Positions 28,935-42,000 of a stretch of DNA of 64,000 nt are shown piece by piece. The DNA comes from Urechis unicinctus (lineage: Eukaryota; Annelida; Polychaeta; Xenopneusta; Urechidae): assembly GCA_034190875.2 (NCBI GenBank), contig CM067348.1:11875935-11939934 (forward strand). The letters run 5' to 3'. The notes under the pieces were generated by a model that saw nothing but the letters and a program-made list of their open reading frames with translations, did not search any database and was not told the origin of the DNA. The translations under genes and the position numbers were made by a program. How positions within the stretch are numbered: the stretch's first letter is position 1; the number at the start of each line of letters is the position of its first letter.

Positions 28935-30199
28935 ATTTGATAAATAAAATTTTCTGTGCAACAGCTGCCAGCGATTTCAGGATTGATTGGTGGGGTACCA
29001 TTAGGATGCTCTTAGCCACACCGCCCTCGACTCGAACTTGCACGCTGAATACACCTGTTGCGATGCATTTCTCTACCGAGATATTCTCTTTCCTAAGATC
29101 TTGCCCAGTCATTTCTGTTTTGATAACACCGTCTCTACAAAGCAGCTTCGCAACAAGTTTGCAAAGCTTACGCAAATTGTCTCCTTGTTCTTTCAAGAGC
29201 TCTTCGGGAATCATATCTCCATGATCTTTACCAAGCTTCGTCCTCACCAACGAGTCGATGAGTGACATTGATAGATCAGTACGGCTTTCTAACAGCAGCT
29301 CCTTGGTGTCTTCAGTGGTCTTTGCTCGCAATACAAACGTAGCTACATGTAATGGAGTGAGGAGAAGCGATCGAATGCCTGTACGTGTCTCCAGGAAACT
29401 CTGTACCTCACTGAGATGCTGAAGCGGTAGTTCATTCTTCAAGAAACGTACGAGGCTCTCCTCGTTAAAGCCACAGACTTCTACTTTCCTGTTGAAGTGA
29501 CCCCAACACGACCCTAAGCCATGTGGTCTGGACGAGACGAGGACTCGGGCTCCTTTCAGAAGCTTGCCTGATACGATGTTGTTGAGGATATCCTTGGGAT
29601 GAGCTTGGATATCTACTCCAGTAACAGGAGCCGTTTTAAATGCGAAGAAACCACCAGGGACCTCGTCGGCCCGTCAAGGAAAACTGTGATATCTGTTGGG
29701 CTTCTTGACAGAGCGCGCCACACCTTATCCTGTTCCGCAGCTGGCAAACTGGGCCCATAACGAAGCAGTAAATTCTTGAGAGTTGTCTCCTTTTCCCAGT
29801 CGACCGAACGTAGTTGAATCACGAATGGGGGGCGGGGTATGCTTGGTATTATCTTGGCGGTTGCTTTTCTTGCCAGCTCCATAACAGCCGTTGTCTTCCC
29901 GGCACCAGGCGCTCCTATGAGCAAAACTTTTTGCGTCGGCTTGTTGTTCTCTGTGCCGCCAAATAGTTCCGTCAATTCGATTCGGCTTCCTGGAGATTGG
30001 TCAACAGCAGCTTCATCGAGACCTCGTCTGTCAACGGCCTTAGAATTTTGGTTAATACTCAAAGTAACAAAATTGCGGAAAGATTGTTTGGGAATTTCTT
30101 GCTGGATGGACGATATACAGCAGTCCTGTTTCGCCCGGTACCTTAAGATTGGAGCAGCATCGAATGTTATTATGAAGAAAAAAAATATTTTTTGTCTTT
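28935..30199 (-). pseudogene. NACHT-domain NTPase (NLR-like), frameshift at Walker B
   Basis: Minus-strand exon bounded by an acceptor TTTACCTTAG (exon start about 30199) and a donor GTAAGT (28934-28929). It encodes a NACHT P-loop NTPase: Walker A GAPGAGKTT (near 29920) and, about 75 residues on, the Walker B strand ITVFLDG. Immediately after this Asp-Gly the frame shifts by one base (near 29670); the next frame starts DEVPGGFF, the second half of the NACHT signature. The NACHT-associated helical region continues with VLVSSRPHGLG (sensor region, near 29550) and TPLHVATFV to about 28940. NACHT proteins oligomerise on ATP binding in innate immunity and cell-death signalling. Sensor repeats (LRR, WD or TPR) would be in later exons, not seen. 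No start codon was identified; a sequencing error at the shift is possible. Confidence 0.7.
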
Positions 30200-31540
30200 C
30201 TAAGGTAAACTTCTGGACTTTACTGAAGGTATCGTACCTAGAGTGGGAGACTGATGGAATGATGACAGTGTGAAAGTACTTAGGTCGATAAGGAATTTGT
30301 CAACGTCTTCTTCACAGTTGTTGTTTTACTGAGGACAAATATGGAGTCTACAGCAGCAGCCCTGTATGCTGAGCGTAACTGAATTGTGTCTGGATTGTCA
30401 CGATGTCCTCCCTTGAATCAGATGGTGGAAAAGAGATTTTCAAGGCAGTCCTAATTCAGTCTACTCGTGAGGAGAAATGAAAGGCCAAAATTAGTTTGAA
30501 GATCCTGTCAAAGTGTTATTAAAGATGAAATTGACAACTGCGAACTGTGAATACATGGAAGGATCCTGTTTGTACCCATATGCCGAACCAATGAAACCAA
30601 TCCTGAAGAAAACACACATGACCAGATGGCTGACCAATCTTTGTGGTTTCCACACAGGTTCCGACACATTGAACAATTTATCAAATCTATCAATAAATTC
30701 AGCTGTTTTGATTGCCACTCTCTTCATTTTGCCTAATTAGGCAAGGGTGGTAATGCCCAAAGTGACTGAATGGCTAAAGACTTGGGTGGCAAACTTAACA
30801 CGCATTGCCGTGAATGTAGGGAGTTATATATGCTTCGGAGGAAAGCTTTGGTGCCATGCAAACTTGAAAAACTGTTTAATATACTGCCGTGAAACAGCTT
30901 CTCCTGTGATGATGAAACCAGATTTCTTTAAATTATTTCGCACATTTTTGATGAGATGAGGGGGTGACGTAGATTAACCTCCTTAACCGTTGATGAAATA
31001 TGGCTCGTCTACAGTGACTCCTAGTTTTTCTACAACACTACGGTTATTACTACCCTGGTCACAGATGAGGACTTTCACTGTGAGGCCAATGAGGTTATCC
31101 CCTCTAACAGTACATCATAAATGGATTCACTTGGCCCACTAGAGAGGAAATAGCCAACAGCTTGCTTTCACTCGCCTACAAGGACCCTCAGAGGATGAAA
31201 ACACCAGTATGGTTAGCCATATACTGAGTTTGCAGTTCTTTGAGTCCATGTAAGCGACTAACACTTGACGTTCTCACGTACATCTTCATCTCATTCACCA
31301 CTTAACTGCATGCTCGTATCAAACGCATGCAAATCTCTTGCGCTTTACCCTGGCCCTATGTAAACCTTCACATATTGAGCACATTTCATCCCTTGTTACA
31401 CCTTCAACAAATACATAGGACAACATCCTTTTTCACTCCTGACTCAAACGAAAACATACTTTATTCTTATAAATATAAACTTTCTCCACCTAACGCACTC
31501 ACAACCTCCAATTCGAGTGCACATCTGCGCCATCCTAGCC
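30200..31540. other. Intergenic or intron, no gene recognised
   Basis: Upstream of the NACHT exon. Several 60-90-codon frames on both strands, none with motifs or paired splice sites. A preceding NACHT exon may be here but was not recognised. Confidence 0.35.
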
Positions 31541-31544
31541 TCCA

Positions 31545-34325
31545 CCTCATGAACAACCCAGCAGTATGTACTCCTCCACCTCATGAACAACCCAGCAGTA
31601 TGTACTCCTCCACCTCATGAACAACCCAGCAGTATGTACTCCTCCACCTCATGAACAACCCAGCAGTATGTACTCCTCAATCTCATGAACAACCCAGCAG
31701 TATGTACTCCTCCACCTCATGAACAACCCAGCAGTATGTACTCCTCCATCTCATGAACAACCCAGCAGTATGTACTCCTCCACCTCATGAACAACCCAGC
31801 AGTATGTACTCCTTCACCTCATGAACAATGCAGTACACCTCATGAACAGCAGTAGTATGTACTCCATGAACAACCCCAACTCATGAACAACCCAGCAGTA
31901 TGTACTCCTCCACCTCATGAACAACCCAGCAGTATGTACTCCTTCACCTCATGAACAACCCAGTTGTATGTACTCCTCCACCTCATGAACAACCCAGCAG
32001 TATGTACTCCTCCACCTCATGAACAACCCAGCAGTATGTACTCCTCCACCTCATGAACAACCCAGCAGTATGTACTCCTCAATCTCATGAACAACCCAGC
32101 AGTATGTACTCCTCCACCTCATGAAACACCCAGCAGTAGTATGTACTCCTCAATCTCATGAACAACCCAGCAGTATGTACTCCTCCACCTCATGAACACC
32201 TCATGAACCCAGCAGTATGTACTCCTCCTCCACCTCATGAACAACCCAGCAGTATGTACTCTCCTCAATCTCATGAACAACCCAGCAGTATGTACTCCTC
32301 CTCATGAACCACCCCTATGTACTGAACATGAACAACCCAGCAGTATGTACTCCTCAACCTCATGAACAACCCAGCAGTATGTACTCCTCCACCTCATGAA
32401 CAACCCAGCAGTATGTACTCATGAACAACCCAGCAGTATGTACTCCTCATGAACAACCCAGCAGTATGTACTCCTCCACCTCATGAACAACCCAGCAGTA
32501 TGTACTCCTTCACCTCATGAACAACCAGCAGTATGTACTCCTCCACCTCATGAACAACCCAGCAGTATGTACTCCTTCACCTCATGAACAACCCAGCAGT
32601 ATGTACTCCTCAACCCTCAGTATGAACAACCCAGCAGTATGTACTCCTCCACCTCATGAACAACCCAGCAGTATGTACTCCTCAATCTCATGAACAACCC
32701 AGCAGTATGTACTGAACTCATGAACAACCCAGCAGTATGTATGTACTCCTCCACCTCATGAACAACCCAGCAGTATGTACTCCTCCACCTCATGAACAAC
32801 CCAGCAGTATGTACTCCTCCACCTCATGAACAACCCCAGCAGCAGTATGAACAACCCAGCAGTATGTACTCCCACCTCATGAACAACCCAGCAGTATGTA
32901 CTACTCTCATGAACAACCCAGCAGTATGTACTCCTCCCTCATGAGTATGTACAACTCCATCTCATGAACAACCCAGCAGTATGTACTCCACCTCATGAAC
33001 AACCCAGCTACTCCTCCACCTCATGAACAACAACCCAGCAGTATGTACTCCTCCACCTCATGAACAACCCAGCAGTATGTACTCCTCCACCTCATGAACA
33101 ACCCAGCACCTCCACCTCATGAACAACCCAGCAGTATGTACTCCTCCACCTCATGAACAACCCACAACTCCTCCACCCAGCAGTATGTACTCCTCCACCT
33201 CATGAACAACCCAGCAGTATGTACTCCTCCACCTCATGAACAACCCAGCAGTATGTACTCCTCAATCTCATGAACAACCCAGCAGTATGTACTCCTCCAC
33301 CTCATGAACAACCCAGCAGTATGTACTCCTCCACCTCATGAACAACCCAGCAGTATGTACTCCTCCATCTCATGAACAACCCAGCAGTATGTACTCCTCC
33401 ACTCTCATGAACAACCCAACCCAGCAGTATGTACTCCTCCACCTCATGAACAACCCAGCAGTATGTACTCCTCCAACCTCATGAACAACCCAGCAGTATG
33501 TACTCCTCCACCTCATGTATGTACTCCTCCACTCATGAACAATGTAACAACCATGAACAACCCAGCAGTATGTACTCCTCCACTCATGAACAACTCAGCA
33601 GTATGTATGTACTCCTCCCACCTCATGAACAACAACTCCCCAGCAGTATGTACTCCACCTCTCCACTCCTCACCTCATGAACAACCCAGCAGTATGTACT
33701 CCTCCACCAGCAGTATGTAACTCATGAACAACCCAGCATATGTACTCCTCCACCTCATGAACAACCCAGCAGTATGTACTCCTCCACCTCATGAACAACC
33801 CAGCAGTATGTACTCCTCCTCATGAACAACCCTCATATGTACTCCTCCAACTCATGAACAACCCAGCAGTATGTACTCCTCTCACCTCATGAACAACCCA
33901 GCAGTATGTACTCCTCCACCTCATGAACAACCCAGCAGTATGTACTCCTCCAACTCATGAACAACCCAGCAGTATGTACTCCTCCACCTCATGAACAACC
34001 CAGCAGTATGTACTCCTCCAACTCATGAACAACCCAGTTGTATGTACTCCTCCACCTCATGAACAACCCAGCAGTATGTACTCCTCCAACTCATGAACAA
34101 CCCAGCAGTATGTACTCCTACTCCAGTTGTATGTACTCCTCCACCTCATGAACAACCCAGCAGTATGTACTCCTCAACCTCATGAACAACCCAGCAGTAT
34201 GTACTCCTCAATCTCATGAACAACCCAGCAGTATGTACTCCTCCACCTCATGAACAACCCAGCAGTATGTACTCCTCCATCTCATAAACAACCAGCAGTA
34301 TGTACTCCTCAATCTCATGAACAAC
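31545..34325. repeat. Large 34-bp minisatellite, about 80 units, heavily rearranged
   Basis: Unit CCTCATGAACAACCCAGCAG then TATGTACTCCTCCA (34 bp) fills 2.8 kb. Many copies are perfect, but many are shortened or fused (for example around 31830-31880, 32280-32330, 32910-33020 and 33500-33720), with breakpoints at recurring places. Open frames (Met-Asn-Asn-Pro and Pro-Pro-His runs) are repeat artefacts. Confidence 0.9.
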
Positions 34326-34479
34326 GCACAGTCTGCTATGCCAACAACACACGTATAATGAAGGATGGTCAATTATTGTTAAATATGAAGCATCCCAGCG
34401 CGAGTCTCTCATATCAATAGCTACGACGTCACTCTACCCAATTAGCCGTATTTACTCAAGCCCTTAAACACATTTTCAA

Positions 34480-34745
34480 AGACAGAAAACATCTCCCACC
34501 TGATGTACAAGAAGCCCATAAGGTTGTTGTCGAGTACGCATCGTCTTGTACGCTGGAGAATCCATGCCAATAGACTCAAACCCTACTACGATCCAGCCAA
34601 CAGACCCACAAATCCTGCACTTGATGAACTGATACACAGAGCAACCAGTGACACAACCACCCCTTCCCCAGAGCAACCAGTGACACAACCACCCCTTCCC
34701 CGTCACAACCTTCCACTTCTACTCAGTCTCAACAGCTGCAAATGA
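34480..34745 (+). mobile_element. Gypsy/Ty3-type pol C-terminal remnant
   Basis: The plus-strand frame contains WRIHANRLKPYYDPANRPTN, close to the C-terminal block after the integrase in Gypsy polyproteins (VHVNRLKPY-DP-DRPTNPP), followed by a Pro/Thr-rich tail and stop at 34745. Upstream it is cut by the 34-bp array. No LTR pair is visible. This fragment is in the opposite orientation to the protease remnant at 18.2 kb and probably belongs to a different copy. Confidence 0.5.
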
Positions 34746-35620
34746 CGACATCCTCAATCCTAATCTCGCTATTGTATGTGACATTATGTTAACCTGAGTC
34801 ACTGTGACTACATTGAACAACAGAGCTATCGTGGGCCATCCATGCAGTCTGAGCATTGTTGTGTTATTCTAAAAGGAATATTAATCTAACTACTGATTTT
34901 AGTTTTGACAGTTTATTACATTGTTAACCTGGAAACTTCATTAGCACTGAGTTTTCTGCAATCATTCGGCCACGTGACGAGATGACAGATACTGGTAGCT
35001 GTAGCCTCGTGATTTTGTTGGTTGTTCTGGGGATGATAGTTCCTCAAACTACATACCTAAGGGTCTCTTCTATTAAACAGACGGTAAAACAAATGCTATT
35101 TTAAGGGACAGCCCAAAAAGACATATCAATCATGTCGGTAGTTATCGCCCACCACGTGTTCTAACCAGTCGAGAAATCAGGAAAACACTTCTTATTAAAA
35201 CACACGGTGCACACATTCCGCCAGGTCGATTCATGTTTGTCGTCTTACTCTCCCTGACTACGACCGCGTCTGTGTTGCAACCATATCTGGTATCTAGTCC
35301 CCTCAATGTTTTCCGTTATGCGTCAATTATCGCTCCCCCGCCCCCTCTGATGGTTTTTATGATGCGCCTCGTGTGGACCATTTGTCCAGTGGCTACAGCG
35401 GGGGTAGACAGCGTCTGATGATGTTATAAGATAAAGGGAGGGCTTTAACAAACCTCGAGCCACGCCAGATTTAATGCTTTTCATGAAGACGAAATTCAAG
35501 GCAGTGAATACATCAAAGAAAGTGACGTCATGTTAGCGCACTCCCAACCATGTGCACCTAATCAGTGATAACGATCTACACGGGAAGGGCCTCGTGGTCT
35601 CTCCCTTTTCTCGTTCCTAT
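34746..35620. other. Sequence downstream of the Gypsy remnant
   Basis: May contain the 3' LTR of the Gypsy element, but with no second copy in view this cannot be shown. A 61-codon frame (35233-35418) begins with a hydrophobic signal-like segment and has no other support. A CRE-like TGACGTCA occurs at 35522-35529. Confidence 0.3.
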
Positions 35621-35624
35621 TGAT

Positions 35625-36500
35625 GCATACCATGTATGTCTATGATTGTATCGAACACCATGTATGTCTGTTATTGTATAGAACACCATGCATGTCTGTG
35701 ATTGTATAGAACACCATGTAGGTATGTGATTGTATAGAACACCATGTATGTCTGTGATTGTATAGAACACCATGTATGTCTGTGATTGTATAGAACACCA
35801 TGTATGTCTGGGATTGTATAGAACACCATGTATGTCTGGGATTGTATAGAACACCATGTATGTCTGTGATTGGGATTGATTGTACAGTAACACCAGTATG
35901 TCTGTGATTGTATAGAACACCATGTAGGTTGATTGTATAGAACACCATGTATGTATGTGATTGTATAGAACACCATGAATGTATTTGATTGTACAGAACA
36001 CCAAGTCTGTCTATGATTGTATAGAAAACCATGTATGTCTGTGATTGTATAGAACACCATGAATGTCTGTGATTGTATAGAACACCATGAATGTATTTGA
36101 TTGTACAGAACACCAAGTCTGTCTATGATTGTATAGAAAACCATGTATGTATGTGATTGTATAGAACACCATGAATATAATTGATTGTACAGAACACCAA
36201 GTCTGTCTGTGATTGTATAGAACACCATGTAGGTATGTGATTGTATAGAACACCATGTATGTCTGTGATTGTATAGAACACCATGAATATAATTGATTGT
36301 ACAGTACACCAAGTCTGTCTGTGATTGTATAGAACACCATGTAGGTATGTGATTGTATAGAACACCATGCATGTATATGATTGTACAGAACACCATGCCT
36401 GTGATTGTATAAAACATCATGTATGTGTGTGATTGTATAGAACATCATGTATGTGTGTGATTGTATAGAACACTATGTTTGTCTGTGATAGTATAGAATA
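35625..36500. repeat. 28-bp minisatellite, about 31 copies
   Basis: Unit ATTGTATAGAACACCATGTA then TGTCTGTG (28 bp). Variants (AGGTATGTG, CAGAACACCAAGTCTGTCTG, AATATAATTG) recur in the same order, showing duplication of multi-unit blocks of roughly 110 bp. Long minus-strand frames are artefacts. Confidence 0.9.
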
Positions 36501-36784
36501 CCATGTATATCTGGGAAAGCATTAGGCGATTTAAATTTGTAATAGTGCAGGACACGATATGGATCTAAGATAGAGCATTGTGTACATCTTTGGGATTATA
36601 GAGTAACTGTAACTCTTTTGGGTATGAGGCCCATGTAAACCTCTATGTCATGTATTACTCGATCTGCATCCCGTAAACTCAGCCTCAGAATAAATATGCT
36701 GTAAAGCTCCTTTCAATGTTAACCCCCACCACATGTAAGCATCAACATCTTTTAAACATCAACATCGCATTAACATTCACAATT

Positions 36785-37330
36785 TGTAAACCGCCACCTC
36801 CTGTAAACCGCCACCTCCTGTAAACCGCCACCTCGTGTAAACCGCCACCTCTTGTAAACTGCCACCTCCTGTAAACCGCCACCTCCTGTAAACCGCCACC
36901 TCCTGTAAACCGCCACCTCGTGTAAACCGCCACCTCTTGTAAACTACCACCTCCTGTAAACCGCCACCTCCTGTAAACCGCCACCTCCTGTAAACCGCCA
37001 CCTCGTGTAAACCACCACCTCGTGTAAACCGTAACCTCCTGTAAACCGCCACCTCCTGTTAACCTAAACCTGACACACAGTTCCACCTAATGTGAACCTC
37101 TACCTTGTGTAATCTTCCACCTCGTCTAACCCTCCACCTTTTGTACACCTCACCTTTGTGTTACCCTTCATCTCACATAAACTGCCACCTAGCGTAATTT
37201 TCAACGTCTTTGAACCTCCATCTCGCGTTAACGTCCACCCCAGGTAAACCTCATCCTCTGTAAACCTCCATCTCATATAAACTACCACCTCTTGTAAGCT
37301 CCTAGTGTAAACCTACACATCGTGTAAACG
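36785..37330. repeat. 17-bp minisatellite, clean then degenerate
   Basis: Unit TGTAAACCGCCACCTCC; about 17 nearly exact copies to 37065, then increasingly diverged copies (TGTAAACCTCCATCTC and similar) to about 37330. A copy-quality gradient runs left to right. Confidence 0.85.
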
Positions 37331-37985
37331 TCTATCTTGTATAAGCACAGAATGCATGTGTCGAGTTTATTTATCAGGAGCGACCTGTTGGGACTTGAGT
37401 GCTTGAGTCCATTCAGTGTTGATACATCAGCGGGTAGGGTGGAGGGGCGTTTTATGTCTTGAATTCCGTTGGTCCAAAATGGAGCGATAGTGAGAAAAGT
37501 CGAGGCAATAATTTAAGGATGCCTCGCACAAACTTGGCAAAGTGAAGAAGACAAGCGGTCCACTGGAGCGTTCATCATGGCGCATAAATCACGGCGACGA
37601 CAGTTAGAGAGAAATGCCTTCTGTTGAAGATGAGTCTTACTCGAATTAAAGTCCCCAGCGCGTGTACACGGTGGACGAGTGACATTGCCGCTACTGAGCC
37701 TACCCACACACCAACTCACCGTGAACGCGTTTCGTCATCACCACGAGGTCTATGCTATAAAATGTGTGGCAGGACTATGTGATTACAGAGGTACATTACA
37801 TTCCGATCAGTCGCGCCCAGTAAATTTCGTCGTCAATAAGCCTAAAAAATAAGTCGCCTATTTTAATCAAACTCCAATGCCAATCGCCACCCCTCATCAA
37901 TCAGCGTATCATTTCAATCAGTCTCCAACATCTATCAGCTTACTATATTAATCTCCATTGATATCAAACATTATCCCCTATCAAT
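37330..37985. other. Intergenic, no gene recognised
   Basis: Moderate GC sequence; short frames only. Nothing supported. Confidence 0.35.
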
Positions 37986-38440
37986 AAGCCATTTATACCA
38001 ACCAGCATCCCTTATCATCCAGCATCCTATATCAACCAGCATCCTATATCAACCAGCATCCTATATCAACCAGCATCTCTATATCAACCAGCATCCTATA
38101 TCAACCAGCATCCCTTACCAACCAGCATCCATTATGAACCAGCATCCCATATCTATCAGCATCCCTTATCAATCAGCCACATATACCAACCAGTATCCCT
38201 TACCAACCAGCAGCCCTTATCAACTAACACACCTTATCAACCAGTATTCCTTTCCATCCAGCATCCCATATCAACCAACATACCTATCAACCAGCATCTC
38301 TTACCAACAAGAATACCTTACCAACCAGTATCCCTTATCAACCAGTATCCCGTATCATTCAGCTTCCCTTATCAATCAGCTTCCCTCAAAGATCAGTCTC
38401 TCATACAATTCAGCATCGCACACCAATCAGTTCTTTTTTC
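37985..38440. repeat. 17-bp repeats of the ATCAACCAGCATCCYAT type
   Basis: About 25 diverged copies of ATCAACCAGCATCCTAT, clean in the middle (38020-38110) and degenerate at the edges. Related units occur at 39.65, 40.6 and 48.6 kb. Confidence 0.8.
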
Positions 38441-39640
38441 TATCATTATTTTGTACCACTCACCTTTCAATATGAATTTGCCTACCATATAATCTAATTT
38501 ACTGCAATTATCAGCCTGTCAATTCAATCGACCCGTCATATCAATCAGTCACTCTCTCATATCACATCCCAACTGTTTCCCTCTCTCGAAAGCCTCACGT
38601 CGAGTTCCGAGTCATATTTGTCTATATGCTGTTGGCTACTTGTTTTCGTGGACAAAAGATGTCTATTCCACGAGTTACGCCTGAGTGATAACGGCTGCTC
38701 ATAACGGCCAAACAAGTGAACTCGTGGTGGCGTCAGTAGGTCACGTGTGTTTAGAATGCAATGTGCGCCTGCGACAGATGGGGGCATTGGTCGCTATCGT
38801 ACAGTGCACATGTAACGAGCAATCTTCTGCTTCCTCGATTTAGTCATCAGCTCGGCATATATGCTTTGAAAACATGTCATTCTACCAAACAAAACCACTC
38901 GCCGTCGTTTGCCAACCAAAAGGGTACATTATTCGAGTTAGAACGCTATTTTTACCAACTCGCAACGTTAGCTGTAGCCAGAAGTTGGACGATCACCAGG
39001 CTTTCGTTATGGGCTCTGATGTTTGGCGAGCTGGTGGCTTAATCATTGTCCCCCTTAGGTTTCTGTATGCGTAGAAGATGGCCTGTGGTCGGGTCAATGC
39101 TGACCCCTGAGGTGCTGGTGGTGAGGTCATCGCCCTCATTGAAGCTAAACCATCTTTCAGAGCGCGAGTAATGTGTGCATTCTTGTCCTCCAGAGGATTG
39201 TGTTAAATTACACAAAGCAGTGTCCACACAAACTGAGATCCCATCCCTGCTCTCTAAACCCATTCTTAAGAAAAAAATTCACCAGTTTCTGCAATATTTT
39301 ATATTTGCAGCGTTCTCTTAAAGCATGTTATTCTGGGAAGTCATCCCCCACCTCCCCAACCCAACGGTACCTCCACTACCCACCACCAGGAGATCATCAG
39401 GTGAAGGATGGGTGTACAAAGACTTTGGCTAAGTCCTTGTGCACCAGTGGTGAGGGAAGAGGGGAATCTTTATTAAGACTAATTGAGAATTGACTTTAGG
39501 ACTGAAGTTCATGTCAACCTCACTTAATAATAATGATGGCAACGGGGTATGGCATTTTGAGACTCGAGTGCATGTGATTAGGTCTTCTCTTAGAAATATC
39601 TAGGGAGAGTGCGTTGATAACCTATCTTAACACTCAGTCT
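38441..39640. other. Intergenic, no gene recognised
   Basis: Overlapping open frames of 65-106 codons on both strands around 38760-39490, without recognisable domains or consistent splice sites. Confidence 0.35.
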
Positions 39641-39649
39641 TCATTTCGA

Positions 39650-39850
39650 TCAATCCCCAGGTTCATTTAGCCTCCATTATCAGTCAGACCCCCATATCAG
39701 TCAACCACCACATCAGTCAGGCTACCATGCCAACCAGTCACCATCGTCAATCTAACAATACTATCATCTGGCCCTATATCAATACACTAGTGTAGGCTTT
39801 TGCCTCCATTAAATCAGTCGACCACATCGCATCGGTTGATATGTTCATAC
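39650..39850. repeat. Diverged ATCAGTCA-type 17-bp repeats
   Basis: Short degenerate tract (TATCAGTCAACCACCACATC and relatives) of the same family as the 38-kb array. Confidence 0.45.
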
Positions 39851-40148
39851 TAACAGGCAATAGCTCGTCTTGACGATTTCATCAACGTCGGTTCATTTTG
39901 CAATCGGAAAGAGTTTCATGGAACACATATACGAGAGCACAGGCAGCCGAGTTCACTTAACGATAATGTTGAAACACTCGAGTGCATATACAGCAGAGGC
40001 TAGCTAAAGAACGCACGCATCCAGCATAGCATATTACCTCAGGGATGGGCCTAAGCGCTCGATATTTTGCATTCTTGCCTAAGAATACATCTTGCCAAAC
40101 AAAAGACGAGCTGCAAGAGATCGTAATCATTTCCCAGCCCCGCCCGTA

Positions 40149-40440
40149 TTCAATTCAAGTCAGGTGAACGATGGAGTGCCGTTCGTCACGCTCTCCTGAC
40201 GATGGAAATAACATGACTCAGGGCGCAACCTTTATAAATTCCTTTGGTGCTATTCACTTTGTCTCCTATGGCTCTTTCTGACTGGCTGTGTTGCTGCTTC
40301 ATGTCGCGATGTATGTCTCTGGTTGAATTGTCATATCAGCCGGTCTGTTGATGTGTTTATAATTTGGTAAGTTGTTTTTCAACAATGTACCGGCTGGCGA
40401 AAAAAAGGCAGACCATGGTGTTCAATGCTGTCAAAAGAAT
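40149..40440. repeat. Dispersed repeat A, copy 1
   Basis: About 280 bp similar to 48276-48560 over its full length, same orientation. Shared blocks include ATTCAAGTCAGGTGA, TGCTATTCACTTTGTCT, TCTGACTGGCTG and GTCAGCCGGT or TCAGCCGGT. Each copy is followed within about 200 bp by CCAGATCAATCAGC-type repeats. Confidence 0.7.
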
Positions 40441-40753
40441 GGGACGATCGAATGAGTGTTGAATTACCTGCATGCCACTCCTCAATCTTCTAGTTCACAC
40501 CCCTCCAACACCATCAATAACTATTACCGGCATTCTTCAACTTCTTCACACCGTCAATTCCAGCAATACGCGCATCTTCACATCCATTAGAGATCCTTAG
40601 TGTTTATCTATCAACCCCGTAGCCTATGCTGATCAACCAGCCAATCAACTCTACCAGCCGATCCGCGCAATCTGCCTATCAGGTTTACCAGGCCCTACAC
40701 TCAATCAACATAACAGAATGGTGGAATTTAAAATTCAAATAGAGTTTGAGTAA

Positions 40754-40945
40754 CCCCCATGCGCTTGCTCGCCTACGGTTGGCTAATTTGACGCAAACAG
40801 GACACTTTTCGGTGTGAACAGTTAAATACTTTGCTAAATTTATTGCGCAGAAAAAAACCCAGATTGACGCAATACACGTCAAGCCACGTCCATATTGATC
40901 ACGAGCTGTCGGCCGTAAAGTTTCGGCCGCATTCTATTCAAGTCT
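40754..40945. repeat. Dispersed repeat B, copy 1
   Basis: About 190 bp highly similar to 45053-45245 in the same orientation (blocks GCGCTTGCTCGCCTACGGTT, AAATTTATTGCGCAGAAAA, GACGCAATACACGTCAAGCC). No coding potential or polymerase III boxes were recognised. Confidence 0.75.
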
Positions 40946-41891
40946 ATTCTATTCATTTGAATGATGAGATCCCGTGCTTCACGTAACGACGAGGAAAATA
41001 TGTTTTCACCATCTGTTCAACATATTCCTTTTAGACAATTTGCTTTCTTTTATCACGCTCTCTTTCATCCGTGTTTTGCCCTCTGTGTACTTAACTTCTC
41101 TTGCTCTCCGTGTATTGTCAGCGCACCTGACCCTCTGTACGGGTGCTGAGGTCGGCTACCATTTGTCGTTTTATACCAGGGTAATTGTACAGACCCAAAA
41201 CTAAGGTCAAGGTCATCCAATAAGGGAAAAATTAGTATCTCCAATAACTCCGTTAATAATGGTCGGATTGTTGCATAATCATTGTGTAGCTCATTCTAAT
41301 TGCAAACTTTTTGTAAGATGTATGTGGAAATCGAACCAACAGTTTTCCCAAGCGCCTAAGGTCGAAAAATCGTGGTAACAGTCCAAATGTCAACAAAATT
41401 GTCATGAATATTTCGAACGCTTATAAAACTGTCAATACATGTCCGATGATAATAAAAATTGGGTCACATGTTCTCCGCAACATATTCAGATGTATCCTAA
41501 GATTACATGGATGTCGTTGACGTCACTTCCGGTTACAAAAGCATCAAAGTTTTCAAAAAATGACACAGGTTCAATGCTCAATACGTCCATGCTTTAGAAT
41601 CCCATGTCTAAACAGTTTACATATTCTGAAAGTGTAATGTAATTGTAAACTTTTTCTAAATACATGTAGTTGTAAATAATGCATTGTTAAAAAAATTGCA
41701 GAAGGTCGAAAATTTCTGGTAGCCAAATCTCTAAACTGTTTAATTTCGCAATTTATTCATTTATTATCGTCCGATGGTAAGACAATTGACATTTTCTTAA
41801 AGTTGATAAAGTTACCAAACTTTCATAAATGACATATGCTATCACAATATTCGTCGTTTTCAAAGCGCGTTGAGTTAAAAAACTAATTTTT

Positions 41892-42000
41892 CTTAGTCAA
41901 TTTTCGTCAAATTTTCGATTGCTTATAAAATAGTAAACAGCAATTCAATAGTCATAAATATTAGCCAAGTTGTTGACATAAGCAGCGCAAATCTGATCCG
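41892..42000. repeat. Direct repeat C, copy 1
   Basis: About 108 bp starting CTTAGTCAATTTTCGTCAAA is repeated at 42314-42420 with about 85% identity by eye. The surrounding 41.2-42.4 kb is AT-rich and carries further looser copies of GCTTATAAAA motifs. Confidence 0.7.

Noticed and set aside
31327..33720. Frames of Met-Asn-Asn-Pro and Pro-Pro-His repeats
   Set aside because: 34-bp period rotates frames; copies are scrambled and contain stops.
35233..35418. Errantivirus-like envelope start after the Gypsy pol remnant
   Set aside because: Only a 61-codon hydrophobic frame; no transmembrane envelope architecture, cleavage site or LTR evidence.
35576..36448. Up to 249-codon minus-strand frames in the 28-bp array
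   Set aside because: Repeat artefact; the period is not a multiple of three and the sequence merely lacks stops.
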